DNA from: Pseudoalteromonas rubra
GTDB taxonomy: Bacteria > Pseudomonadota > Gammaproteobacteria > Enterobacterales > Alteromonadaceae
Assembly (NCBI RefSeq): GCF_005887095.1
Contig: NZ_PNCI01000003.1
Coordinates: forward strand, 1-64,000
Direction: 5' to 3'
DNA: 64,000 bases
The notes under the pieces were generated by a model. It was not told the DNA's origin. It saw only the letters and a program-made list of their open reading frames with translations, and did not search any database. A program made the position numbers and the translations under genes. How positions within the stretch are numbered: position 1 is the first letter of the stretch; every line of letters starts with the position of its first letter. Of the stretch, positions 1-8,268 are shown one piece after another.

Positions 1-310
1 CCACAGACAACAGTATGTGCTCTCAGAAATCGCTCTAAAGTTGTTAAACCGAGTCGCCGGTAGGTAGATCCCGCATCAAGTGCGGGATGACGGAGTGTGG
101 TGTAAATACGGTCGTGTACTCACCTGCGCCATAGACCCCGGTTCCACACAGCCTGATAGCTGCTCCCCAATCAAATCCGGAAAAAGAGATATTTAAAAAA
201 CAATCGCTGGCTATGTTCAAAGGGCTGAGCAGCTCAACTCTTGGATTTGTTGAAAAACATGCCTGATGATACCTGTCGGAGATTGCTGAACATGCTCACC
301 CGATAGTTGT
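1..310. other. Intergenic left edge with one palindromic repeat
   Basis: No gene start or convincing coding stretch is visible here. The only recognisable element is a REP-like palindrome at 64-91, listed separately. The rest is the region downstream of the YecA-like gene on the minus strand. Confidence 0.6.
64..91. repeat. REP-like palindrome, type A
   Basis: This 28-base element has stem arms CCCGCA and TGCGGG around a TCAAG loop, flanked by GTAGAT and ATGAC. The same element occurs four more times at 26637-27095, which marks it as a dispersed family in this genome and not a local hairpin. No RAYT-type transposase is present in the window. Confidence 0.85.
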
Positions 311-1561
311 CTACTTCTGCCTAAGCCAGAACAAGCTACCCTCTACACTCAGCCACGCTTTTTTGCCGCCCGCGTCCAGGTAGTAGTCGACCTCTTCTTC
401 GCTGCCTGGCGAGTAAGAGTCCATATAGTGTTTGGCTTTTTTCTGCCCAGTAACAATCATCTGAAAATGGCTGTTATAGTCTTTCAGTGCTCTTTTGGCC
501 TCTCGGCTCTGTGCCGAGTCACCTTCGGTTGCAAATAGCATAAGTGCATGAGCAGCCTGAGTAAACGTAGAACATTCACTAAACTGACCAAGATAATCTC
601 CAAGCTGTGCCCAGTCTTGCATCACAATCAGGCAATTGAGTAATAAATAGCGATTTCCCTGATTATCATTTGGGTTGAGTTGCAGCAAATCCTGAAGTTC
701 TTTAGCTGCCTTATCTGCATGCCCGTAAGCCAGGTTTAATTGCGCCCGCTTTGCCCGTAACATCATATAAGGCCGGGTTTCGTGCATTTTCCAGAATACA
801 CCCATGTTTTCGGTCACGAAATCAGGGGTGATCATGTTTGCTTCAAACTTTTCGACCAGACCATCAAATTCTGCTATCGCGGCTTCATCGTCACGATCTA
901 AGACTTCTTCCAGCATCTCGTTAAATACTTCGTTGGCCTGCTCCAGCATTTCCTCATCGGTAATACCATATTCGCCCAACACCTCAACCATATCGTCGGC
1001 AAATCGCATAGCATAAGCGGTATTAGCTACATAGGTTGGGATCATTCGACGCTGCTTGATTAGCACTTTTTCAAAGTCGCTCTCGCCATAATCAAACTCT
1101 TTTTGGGCTCTCTCATAGCTGGTAAAGCCCCGCAGCACCTCTTTGAGCCATTGTAACTGCTGGCGCTGCTCAGCATTAATATGCTCCATATTAATCCAGG
1201 TCAGCGAGCGCAGCATACCCATGCAATAAAGCGGCAGAGGCTTTCCCGCCTGTAAACTTTCTTGCGGATCAGACTTAGACAATACACAGGACTTGGGCAA
1301 GGCGTTTTCGTCTCGCATCATTTTGCGCATACAAATGGCCTGAAAGTCCATAACGGCTTCCAAAGGTTTCGTATTGTCGAGCTCATAGTGACCAAATAAG
1401 TGCTCAAGCCATTCACTTGGCAAAGGAGGTTGCAAAGCAACACCCAGCCCCATTAAATATCCTTCAATGTAAAGAATATCTGGTTGGAGCTCACTATTTG
1501 CCGAGAGGGCTTTAACAGCCTTTTTAATCAACTGAATAGACATAGAAATTTGTTTTTGCAT
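311..1561 (-). CDS. YecA/UPF0149-family protein with long C-terminal extension
   Basis: This 416-residue protein has a YecA/UPF0149-like N-terminal segment at about residues 28-55, with the pattern YxxGYLMGLGVAL followed by PSEWLEHLFG. Typical members are about 190 residues, so more than half the protein is extension. The rest is helical and acidic, and the stretch around residues 270-310 (RAKRAQLNLAYGHADKAAKE) resembles a TPR. No SEC-C zinc motif is seen at the C-terminus. The function is unknown; a cytosolic scaffold or chaperone-like role would be a guess. It is a single minus-strand gene. The first ATG was kept, though an internal Met at residue 7 is possible. Confidence 0.85.
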   Translation of the reverse strand: MQKQISMSIQLIKKAVKALSANSELQPDILYIEGYLMGLGVALQPPLPSEWLEHLFGHYELDNTKPLEAVMDFQAICMRKMMRDENALPKSCVLSKSDPQESLQAGKPLPLYCMGMLRSLTWINMEHINAEQRQQLQWLKEVLRGFTSYERAQKEFDYGESDFEKVLIKQRRMIPTYVANTAYAMRFADDMVEVLGEYGITDEEMLEQANEVFNEMLEEVLDRDDEAAIAEFDGLVEKFEANMITPDFVTENMGVFWKMHETRPYMMLRAKRAQLNLAYGHADKAAKELQDLLQLNPNDNQGNRYLLLNCLIVMQDWAQLGDYLGQFSECSTFTQAAHALMLFATEGDSAQSREAKRALKDYNSHFQMIVTGQKKAKHYMDSYSPGSEEEVDYYLDAGGKKAWLSVEGSLFWLRQK

Positions 1562-1758
1562 AAGTTTAGAGTGTTATACCGCCCAGCAGCGCGAAGGTAA
1601 AGGCATTAACCATTAAATAACAGCTGTTATACAAAAAAAGCGTCTGTTCGGTCATTAAGTATGCACTTGTGCAGCAATAAAGATGGCTAGCCTTGTATAA
1701 CCTTGTGAATATTAAACACAGAAAAAGAGCAATGCCACACAGGGAGCCTGGCATTGCT

Positions 1759-1783
1759 AAAAAGGCCATCTGAATACAGATGG
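1759..1783 (-). terminator. Rho-independent terminator of the first GG-leader peptide gene
   Basis: A perfect 7-bp stem (CCATCTG/CAGATGG, loop of four) lies 17 bases beyond the stop codon of the peptide gene. Read on the minus strand it is followed by CC and a run of five T. Confidence 0.7.
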
Positions 1784-1800
1784 TTCACATGAGACAGGAA

Positions 1801-1932
1801 TTAGCACACACCTGTTTTCAACATGGTGTAGATTGAACTAGCCAGACCACCCGCAATTAGCTTAGTCGCGGGTTCGCCCAGTTCAGAGTCATCCAGTTTT
1901 TTGATGACTTTTTTATTCAATTTAATCTGCAT
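1801..1932 (-). CDS. GG-leader peptide 1 (RiPP precursor-like, 43 aa)
   Basis: This 43-residue peptide begins MQIKLNKKVIKKLDDSELG and has an IAGG motif at residues 26-29. A 14-residue tail ends in a single Cys. A near-ideal Shine-Dalgarno (GGAGG, six bases before the ATG) fixes the start, and a terminator follows. The K-rich start, KKL/KNL box and double Gly match the short precursors that databases often name class I lanthipeptide or natural product precursor. No LanB, LanC or C39 peptidase gene lies in the window, so modification is not shown. It is one of five such genes here. The core has one Cys and several Ser/Thr. It could also be an unmodified secreted peptide. Confidence 0.7.
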   Translation of the reverse strand: MQIKLNKKVIKKLDDSELGEPATKLIAGGLASSIYTMLKTGVC

Positions 1933-2084
1933 CCTTTACCTCCAAAAAAATCGATATAACACCTTAGCTCAATAATTGTACTAACAAGATAACTATAAAC
2001 ACCGGCTTGCGCTTATTCCCCCCAGTACAACGCGCTTAGACATTTAAAACAACGCTGTCATTTACTCGAAAAACTTAAGGAGTA

Positions 2085-2255
2085 TTAGCAATAGCGCTGA
2101 GAGGTTGCTGGTGTATAACAAGGTCCATTGTAGCTGTTAGATCCACCACCTGTACCACCCGCTATCTTTGCTGTAAGCAACTTATTCACTGCTGCGTTGT
2201 CCAGATTTTTGATGACTTTTTTGCTCAGGTTCAACTTCATTTTTTTAGTCTTCAT
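2085..2255 (-). CDS. GG-leader peptide 2 (RiPP precursor-like, 56 aa)
   Basis: The start chosen gives MKTKKMKLNLSKKVIKNL, and AAGGA lies upstream at a suitable distance. A longer reading frame to 2381 exists but has no such signal. The leader ends in KIAGG at residues 30-34. The core has a GGG stretch, then NGPCYTPATSQRYC with two Cys, the last one C-terminal. The leader is close to peptide 1 next door (both contain NKKVIKKL or SKKVIKNL), and each gene has its own ribosome-binding site, which suggests local duplication with core divergence. No processing enzyme is nearby. A class I lanthipeptide-like label would rest only on the leader. Confidence 0.72.
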   Translation of the reverse strand: MKTKKMKLNLSKKVIKNLDNAAVNKLLTAKIAGGTGGGSNSYNGPCYTPATSQRYC

Positions 2256-2417
2256 TGTTTTTCCTTCGTTGCCGTGATGAATAAATTCATGTTTGATGAA
2301 ATGACATGTACAGCGTTTGGCGTCACTCTGAATCCTGCTCGCTATACGCGCTATGTTTTCACAAAGCTGATGCCATCTCAATTACATGAGGTTACAATAT
2401 AACCACATTAGAGGTAC

Positions 2418-2576
2418 ATGAAAAAGCCTGTCGATATTAGATTTTGGTCTTATATCAACCAGGGCAAGGGCCGACCACAAAAATCAGTAAAGGAACTTAA
2501 CGCAAAAAAAGCAGTAAAACTGCAGGGTAAAAAGAAGCATAAAAAAGGCCGCAAACACGGCCCATTAATCACTTAA
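2418..2576 (+). CDS. Possible small very basic protein (52 aa)
   Basis: An open frame of 52 residues starts MKKPVDIRFWSYINQGKGR and ends KKHKKGRKHGPLIT. Lys, Arg and His are very abundant. GAGG lies only four bases before the ATG, which is short but usable. The aromatic-rich start and basic tail look more like a real small protein than chance, and it does not overlap a better gene. I do not recognise the family. Binding to nucleic acid is conceivable from charge alone. Confidence 0.4.
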   Translation: MKKPVDIRFWSYINQGKGRPQKSVKELNAKKAVKLQGKKKHKKGRKHGPLIT

Positions 2577-2627
2577 AAAGTGTGACTGAAATTAAATTGG
2601 TGGGCAAGGCCACCAAAAGGGCAAATA

Positions 2628-2942
2628 TTAGTAGTTTATGCAAGTCACTGTCTCAAGTAGTGCATAACACTGATTTTTTGAGCCGCTGTCTTTTTGCACC
2701 CACTTAGTGCCACCAGCGTAACGGGCAAACGTAGACTCATCTTCACCACACTTAGTGGTAAAACCAATTGCATCGTCAAAACCATTTACGTGGCAGTAGC
2801 CATACGCATTGTAGGCACTCGCCCATACATCCAGCTTTACAGAGCTGTTTGCATATACGCCTACGTCATCCAGTACCACCCCTTGTGCCATAGAAGTAAA
2901 CGCGCACGTGCTCAATGCCGCAGCAATAATCAGCTTTTTCAT
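2628..2942 (-). CDS. Small secreted protein, Cys-containing, unknown function
   Basis: This is a 104-residue protein with a clear Sec signal peptide: MKK, then a hydrophobic stretch to about residue 16, with probable cleavage after SMA at residues 17-19. The mature part of about 85 residues has four Cys (YGYC, TKC, NQC, TVTC), enough for two disulfides, as expected for a periplasmic or extracellular protein. AAGGA precedes the ATG at good spacing. I do not recognise the family. It lies beside the two GG-leader peptide genes on the same strand but 370 bp away, so a functional link is not shown. Confidence 0.75.
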   Translation of the reverse strand: MKKLIIAAALSTCAFTSMAQGVVLDDVGVYANSSVKLDVWASAYNAYGYCHVNGFDDAIGFTTKCGEDESTFARYAGGTKWVQKDSGSKNQCYALLETVTCINY

Positions 2943-3079
2943 TTCTTAATCCTTTTACTTGTTTTTAGCGTTTAGTTAGCGGGTAATTTACTACCCACAT
3001 TGATGGTAAAATGAACTGATTTAAATTTTGCTGCATAAATATGAATAAAGAGTTACCTACTTTGAAAATGGCCGCCATT

Positions 3080-3100
3080 CTCGCTACTAATTTAAGCGAG
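3080..3100 (+). promoter_or_regulatory. Inverted repeat, candidate operator of the HTH-methyltransferase pair
   Basis: CTCGCT and AGCGAG are separated by nine bases, just upstream of a -10-like TATGAT at 3107-3112 and 36 bases before the first start codon. The position suits a repressor site, perhaps for the small HTH protein encoded directly downstream. No convincing -35 was found, so the promoter call is weak. Confidence 0.35.
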
Positions 3101-3135
3101 CTTTGCTATGATGCTAAAACACACAGGAGCAACCC

Positions 3136-3303
3136 ATGACACACAAAGGCCTCTGGCTTACCAGCAAACAAACACAAAAGCTTTTAAAGATCAGTGGCTG
3201 CGAACTGATGCATCGCCGCGAGCGTGGTGAACTTAAATTCGAAAAACGTGGCAGGGCTTACTATTACTATTTTGAACATGTCGACCTCTCTCAGCTTTCC
3301 TGA
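3136..3303 (+). CDS. Small MerR/excisionase-like helix-turn-helix protein (55 aa)
   Basis: This short gene starts at an ATG seven bases after AGGAG. The 55-residue product starts MTHKGLWLTSKQTQKLLKIS and contains RRERGELKFEKRGRAYYY. That order (Lts-x-xaakll-is ... reG-l-f-r-grayyY) is typical of short MerR/HTH_17 DNA-binding domains. Its last 26 bases overlap the start of the methyltransferase gene in another frame, so the two are probably translationally coupled. It probably regulates the pair or guides the methyltransferase to DNA; that is inference. It lies in front of a phosphorothioation-associated gene and so belongs to the defence island. Confidence 0.7.
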   Translation: MTHKGLWLTSKQTQKLLKISGCELMHRRERGELKFEKRGRAYYYYFEHVDLSQLS

Positions 3304-5341
3304 ATACAAGGCGCAAATCAAAGCGCTTAAAATAGGCAAGGTATTACCCAGCGCCATTTACCTCCACAAGAGTGCGTTAGAGTCTGCCCTACCTGCCCCA
3401 TTAAAAAACTTGGTATTCGAGGCGATTGAATTCCTTCAGTTAGATCAGCCCTGGAATGTGCTCAAGCTCTTTAAACGAGACTTTAAATTCACCTTGTTAC
3501 ATTATCCAGACTTTGAGCGCTACGCTTATCCGGCACTGCATGCAAGCACAACGGTAGATGTAATCGCACAATCCGTAAAATGCACCGACTACACCAAGTC
3601 TGCAAATCCGCCCATTTTGCACCGTAAGGAAACCTTTGTGCTTGCATCGCACCCTGATGTTGACACATTCATAGCCATCACGGCGGAAGGTGAAGCGATT
3701 GGCCTGTATGAAAACACTAAAACCATTGGCTTTAAGCAACAGTGGGAAAAACTGATAAAGCGAAAAGGCTATAAGCTGGACGAGCAAGGAAGACTTCAAG
3801 CATTTCAAGAGCCAATAGAATGTGCAGAGCAAACGCTAAAAGCCCCGACAAATAGCATTCAGCGCCACCTAACCGCGATTAACCGAGATCGTTTATCGGC
3901 TCCTTTCCAAAAGCTGGCCAAATTTGGTTATTTAGCTGGTGATCACAGCATCTTAGATTATGGCTGTGGTCTTGGCGATGATGCAACGGAGCTTGAAGCG
4001 CATGGCCTGAACATTAACGCCTGGGACCCGGTTCACCGGCCAAATGGCAATAAAGTAAAAAGCGATATTGTAAACTTGGGCTTTGTTTTAAATGTGATTG
4101 AAGACTACCCTGAGCGGGTAGATACCCTGCGCCAGGCCTTTGAGCACTGTAACAAACTCCTTGTTGTATCTGTAATGCTGACCAATTCCTCGGTGCTTGA
4201 ACAGTTCAAGCCTTTTAAGGATGGTGTGATCACCAAACGCAATACCTTTCAAAAGTACTATAGCCAAGCGCAGATCCGCGAGTTTATAGAAGATACTTTG
4301 CGCGTAAAAACAACGCCCTTTGGCCAAGGGATCATCGCGGTATTCAAATGCCCGGAGCTTGAAGAGCAACACCACGCAGAGCTACAATTTCAAAGCCATA
4401 ACTGGCAGCATATTACCCAGCGCCCTACCCCGAAGAGCTTACCCACCGCAGCAAAGCAATCGCTGTTTGAAAAACACCAGCCGCTCTTTGAAGAGTTTTG
4501 GCAACACTGCCTACACTATGGCCGCATACCAGCTAACGAAGAATTTGAACAAAGCGATGCACTACGCGCTATTATAGGCAGCCACAACAAAGCCTTTGCG
4601 CTTTTGCAATCACAGTACGACCAACAAGACATGGCGCTTGCCATAGACAAACGCAAGCAAGATCTCCTTGTGTATTTTGCACTGAGCTTGTTTGGTAAAC
4701 GCCAGGCCAAAAGCCACTTACCGACTCAATTAATGCGAGACATAAAAAGTCATTTCGAGAGCTTTAACCAGGCAATTGACGCAGCCAAAGCACTACTCTT
4801 TTCAGTATCTGACACACACCAAATAGGACAAGCCTGTCATGATGCCCATGCAGAGCTGCAATTAGGCGAACTCATTGATAGCCATAGCTATATTTTGCCA
4901 CGAAGCCACCTAAACCAACTCCCCGCCATCTTGCGCGTGTATGTTGGCTGCGCCGCGCAGCTGTATGGCGATTTAGACGACATAGACCTCATTAAAATCC
5001 ACATGCGCTCAGGTAAAGTTACCCTACTCAAGTACGACGACTACAACAAAAAGCTCCCGCTACTCAAAGAGCGCATTAAAGTAAAACTACTCGAACAAGA
5101 CATAGACTACTTTAACTACGGCACCGACTACCCATTGCAACCTTTGTACAACAAAATTGACTTTCTTACGCCAAACACCAAAGAACACAAAGCCCAACAA
5201 CGCTTTGATAAAAAACTGGCAGACATGCTCAAAGGCGTACCAAAAGCAGAATGGCCCAACTGGGACATTCTGCAAAAAGTGTTTGAGTATTGGGGGGTTG
5301 AGTTGAAGGGCAATAGATTTATACTATTACTAAGTAAATAG
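3278..5341 (+). CDS. DNA phosphorothioation-associated putative methyltransferase
   Basis: This 687-residue protein carries a class I SAM-binding motif at about residues 225-235 (ILDYGCGLGDD), followed by the acidic strand NAWDPVHRPNG and a motif IV-like segment NLGFVLNVIED. The long N- and C-terminal parts, opening with SFPEYKAQIKALKIGKVLP, match my memory of the family named DNA phosphorothioation-associated putative methyltransferase, which is found beside dnd or ssp genes. Substrate and target base are not established. The ATG at 3278 was chosen over an upstream in-frame start at 3224 because the upstream segment lies inside the HTH gene. It ends 26 bp from the end of the converging ssp operon, with no obvious terminator between them. 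Confidence 0.85.
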   Translation: MSTSLSFPEYKAQIKALKIGKVLPSAIYLHKSALESALPAPLKNLVFEAIEFLQLDQPWNVLKLFKRDFKFTLLHYPDFERYAYPALHASTTVDVIAQSVKCTDYTKSANPPILHRKETFVLASHPDVDTFIAITAEGEAIGLYENTKTIGFKQQWEKLIKRKGYKLDEQGRLQAFQEPIECAEQTLKAPTNSIQRHLTAINRDRLSAPFQKLAKFGYLAGDHSILDYGCGLGDDATELEAHGLNINAWDPVHRPNGNKVKSDIVNLGFVLNVIEDYPERVDTLRQAFEHCNKLLVVSVMLTNSSVLEQFKPFKDGVITKRNTFQKYYSQAQIREFIEDTLRVKTTPFGQGIIAVFKCPELEEQHHAELQFQSHNWQHITQRPTPKSLPTAAKQSLFEKHQPLFEEFWQHCLHYGRIPANEEFEQSDALRAIIGSHNKAFALLQSQYDQQDMALAIDKRKQDLLVYFALSLFGKRQAKSHLPTQLMRDIKSHFESFNQAIDAAKALLFSVSDTHQIGQACHDAHAELQLGELIDSHSYILPRSHLNQLPAILRVYVGCAAQLYGDLDDIDLIKIHMRSGKVTLLKYDDYNKKLPLLKERIKVKLLEQDIDYFNYGTDYPLQPLYNKIDFLTPNTKEHKAQQRFDKKLADMLKGVPKAEWPNWDILQKVFEYWGVELKGNRFILLLSK

Positions 5342-5367
5342 GACAGACATAAAGCTATTTTACGGCT

Positions 5368-7599
5368 CTATAGAACGAGACTTTTATACTCTGAAGCACT
5401 TAAGCCTCCAGCAGCACCTGTTAAGTGTTTCACAAAACTTTTGAACGACTCAAAAGCTACTTCAAAAACATGAGTGCGGGCTTCATCATCGAGCTCTGAT
5501 TCATGTATCATTTTTTCTTTGCAGTACTTTTTCAGCACATCACCATGGAGTTCAGAAAAAACCTGTTGCCTACACTCTTCCAATTCACTAGAAACTACAT
5601 TTCCGACGTCTAACGAGCAAGGTTTCCAAAGTTCCAACAACACATACCTATATTTAGGCCATAAATCTGGCTGCATTTCACTCCGACACACTACATTTCT
5701 AAACGAGTCAGCACTTCTCTCAATATACTGCATATTGCTAGCATCTTCACCCTTCAGCAATCCTGAAAAAACACTAACAAGCCTTTTAAGTTGGCTAAAA
5801 GATTTTGGGTTGAAGAAAACATTAATAGACTCAAGATAACTGGATAATTCCTCTTCAAGTGAAACAGTAGAACTTCCTTCGAAATCCGAGGACACCTGTT
5901 CATAAATATGGAAGAAACCACAGATAAGCGCGCTTTGAAAAGCAACTGTTGTTAGTGTATTTTCAAAGATGCTATGAATAATTTCTCTTAAATCCTCACT
6001 AATATTACCCTCGGCATCGTTCAGTTTCGCTTTATCCGAAATCGGAGCAATAAACCTATTAAACCGATCGTTTTTAAAACCACCTTCAAAACCTTGAATT
6101 GCTTTGGCTTTCGCGTCAATCTGTTCAAGAAGCTCACTTAACTCAGGCGAACTATTATCTTTATATTTCTCCAATAACTTTTGCCTGTGTTTCTCAAAAA
6201 CTTTAGCTACGCCTTGGCCATCAAAGAAAACAGACTTTATTGTCTTTTCACCTTTTTCACTAATTTGAGATTTTAGTGATAATACAGCTTCACAATGAAC
6301 AGTATAAGGGTAAAAATTTTCGAAAATTTTCAAAAGCGCTTTCCCGTAAACGCTATGGAATTGTTCAGTCAGCTTTCGTTCGACCTTATTACTAAACGAT
6401 GACCTTGTTATTGTTGATGTTACATCAGAGCCTAAGACATCAAGGGCATTAAGCCTTTGTTTTAAATTGCTTATGTAACCATCTGATTTTCTACTTTTAA
6501 ACCTTCCAGATCGAGGAGAAACACCTTTAACATCTTCGCTATTCAACAGAAGGTGCTCAATAATGTAATACAAGTGTTGAACAGCCGTAAAGGCGGTCGT
6601 ACTCTGGAGTTTTACTTTATTATCGACCTGATCGAGCTCAACGTTAAATATTCTGAATGAGCTTTCTTCTCTAAGATCTCTATTTTTAACAGTAGAAAGG
6701 ATTCCCCTCAAAAATGAGCTTATAATATCATTGTCATCTAAAAGTAGGTTTCTAACATTTGAAACAGGCTTTGCGGTTTGATTAAGAGTTAAGAATATAG
6801 AGCGAGCAGCTTTTTTAAGGTTAAAATCACCAGTATAATTTTCATCAAGCCCAGGAACTGTACAAATGATGATAGGTAGCTTAATTCCAGCGAGGTCAAA
6901 ACTATTTATTAATTCTGGAGTCCACTCCTCGTAATACTGTTTAAATGCCTCTTTAGTTTCTCCATCCCAACCTTTTTGAGTGTTCCTGTAAAGCGCCAAT
7001 AAAGCCATCGCTCTATGTTGTCCATCGACAATAACCAACTTACTTCTATTCGGGTTGACACGCAATGAAACAAAGTTGTGGTTATTAGGTTCATTACCAT
7101 ATAATATCGGCTGATCAAATTGGAAAACTTCATCACCAGGTTCACCTGAGCGCATACAGCTCCATTTTTTAATACCCTTTACAGGTTTTAAAGGCTCACC
7201 TAAAATAGTGACCTTATCATAGTACGCCGCAGGTTTTACTTTCCCTGATTCTGTAGGTAAAAGCAGTACAACTATTGGAGGAAAAAACTTGACTGACGCA
7301 TGATTATTTTGATCCAGTATATAAGGGATAAGGCTATGTGAAACACGTGAATCATCGATATCTCTCTGCATTAACTCATCAAATTCAAGGTCCTTAAAAT
7401 CAAATATCTCTCTGAATGGCGCCAACTCTTTCAGCAAGGATTTATCCATGGAAGAGTTTGGATCTAAACTGACATGAGTCAGCAAATATTTTACTTCTAA
7501 GTTTTCGTTATTGTAGCCAGCTCTAAAAGTTCCAGAAGTACCATTCATTGTAAGAGTCAAACCACTCTCAGGCTCAAATTCATAGTTTTCGTCAGTCAT
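5368..7599 (-). CDS. DGQHR-domain protein (DndB/SspE-like partner)
   Basis: This 743-residue protein contains VIVDGQHRAMALL at about residues 189-201, the motif of DndB-type DGQHR proteins and related to the DGQQR motif of SspE. Known roles differ: DndB is a regulator of the dnd genes, while SspE senses phosphorothioated DNA and restricts phage. This protein is about twice the length of DndB. No HNH signature was recognised in the C-terminal half (about residues 400-743, helical and acidic). The ATG at 7599 is preferred, with GGGAGA 11 bases upstream; a TTG nine bases earlier overlaps the stop of the upstream gene. It is last in the operon. Its role as regulator or restriction partner is open. 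Confidence 0.8.
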   Translation of the reverse strand: MTDENYEFEPESGLTLTMNGTSGTFRAGYNNENLEVKYLLTHVSLDPNSSMDKSLLKELAPFREIFDFKDLEFDELMQRDIDDSRVSHSLIPYILDQNNHASVKFFPPIVVLLLPTESGKVKPAAYYDKVTILGEPLKPVKGIKKWSCMRSGEPGDEVFQFDQPILYGNEPNNHNFVSLRVNPNRSKLVIVDGQHRAMALLALYRNTQKGWDGETKEAFKQYYEEWTPELINSFDLAGIKLPIIICTVPGLDENYTGDFNLKKAARSIFLTLNQTAKPVSNVRNLLLDDNDIISSFLRGILSTVKNRDLREESSFRIFNVELDQVDNKVKLQSTTAFTAVQHLYYIIEHLLLNSEDVKGVSPRSGRFKSRKSDGYISNLKQRLNALDVLGSDVTSTITRSSFSNKVERKLTEQFHSVYGKALLKIFENFYPYTVHCEAVLSLKSQISEKGEKTIKSVFFDGQGVAKVFEKHRQKLLEKYKDNSSPELSELLEQIDAKAKAIQGFEGGFKNDRFNRFIAPISDKAKLNDAEGNISEDLREIIHSIFENTLTTVAFQSALICGFFHIYEQVSSDFEGSSTVSLEEELSSYLESINVFFNPKSFSQLKRLVSVFSGLLKGEDASNMQYIERSADSFRNVVCRSEMQPDLWPKYRYVLLELWKPCSLDVGNVVSSELEECRQQVFSELHGDVLKKYCKEKMIHESELDDEARTHVFEVAFESFKSFVKHLTGAAGGLSASEYKSLVL

Positions 7600-7604
7600 A
7601 GATT

Positions 7605-8267
7605 TCAATTTCTCCCTAACACCGGATAATTAATCCTATTTAAAAGGTTTTCTATATCTTTATAAATATTACCATGGTTATCAATTTCTTGAATACAAAC
7701 AAACATTTCAGTTTCAGGAATTCCGCGATTTACCACCCTCATGGCAAAATTGTGATCCCTTACGTCTTCCTCGAATTGACGACAACTTTCAACTTTCGAA
7801 TATCCTTTTGCCGTATATTTTTCAATTAAGGTTTTGTGCTTTCTAAGTCTATTTCTCAAGTTATTAGCCATTCCAATATAAATTGGACTAGCAAAATTGG
7901 GGGCTGTTTCTATAAGAATTTGTCCTATAGTTTTTATTCTTTCTGGCTCACAAAACAAACGTTCAACTAAGCTATCAGATATAGATGGCTGATGATATAG
8001 ACTACCTATATATTTTGGTTTAAGAGCACCTTCAAGCGTTGCCAAGTAAGGTTCTTCATTGTAAAAGTTCAAGACTCTTTCATTAACGAAACACCTTATA
8101 GTATCTTTAGCAGATTGTATATTTCCGCCTTCCTTATAATGTAAAACTCTCTCTGTAACTAATTCTACATCCTTTGTACTGATTTTAAGGGGGAGATACC
8201 ACGCATATACACCAGCTGACTCAGGAACTCTCAACAACTGGTTCCATTTATATTTAATTGCTTCCAT
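7605..8267 (-). CDS. GIY-YIG nuclease-like protein in the ssp operon
   Basis: This 220-residue protein has GVY at residues 19-21 and a classical second half at 128-144 (PIYIGMANNLRNRLRKH), giving the YIG, the conserved Arg and the basic helix of GIY-YIG nucleases. About 108 residues separate the GVY and YIG elements, where roughly ten are usual, so a domain is inserted or the first match is fortuitous. A further YIG occurs at 86-88. The catalytic Glu is not certain; EED at about residue 164 is a candidate. The start lies one base after the sspD-like stop. The probable role is as effector nuclease of the phosphorothioation system, from context only. Confidence 0.75.
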   Translation of the reverse strand: MEAIKYKWNQLLRVPESAGVYAWYLPLKISTKDVELVTERVLHYKEGGNIQSAKDTIRCFVNERVLNFYNEEPYLATLEGALKPKYIGSLYHQPSISDSLVERLFCEPERIKTIGQILIETAPNFASPIYIGMANNLRNRLRKHKTLIEKYTAKGYSKVESCRQFEEDVRDHNFAMRVVNRGIPETEMFVCIQEIDNHGNIYKDIENLLNRINYPVLGRN

Positions 8268-8268
8268 A

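Noticed and set aside
1566-1769. 67-codon hydrophobic minus-strand frame
   Set aside because: No ribosome site; composition typical of chance translation of intergenic DNA, and it overlaps the terminator of peptide 1.
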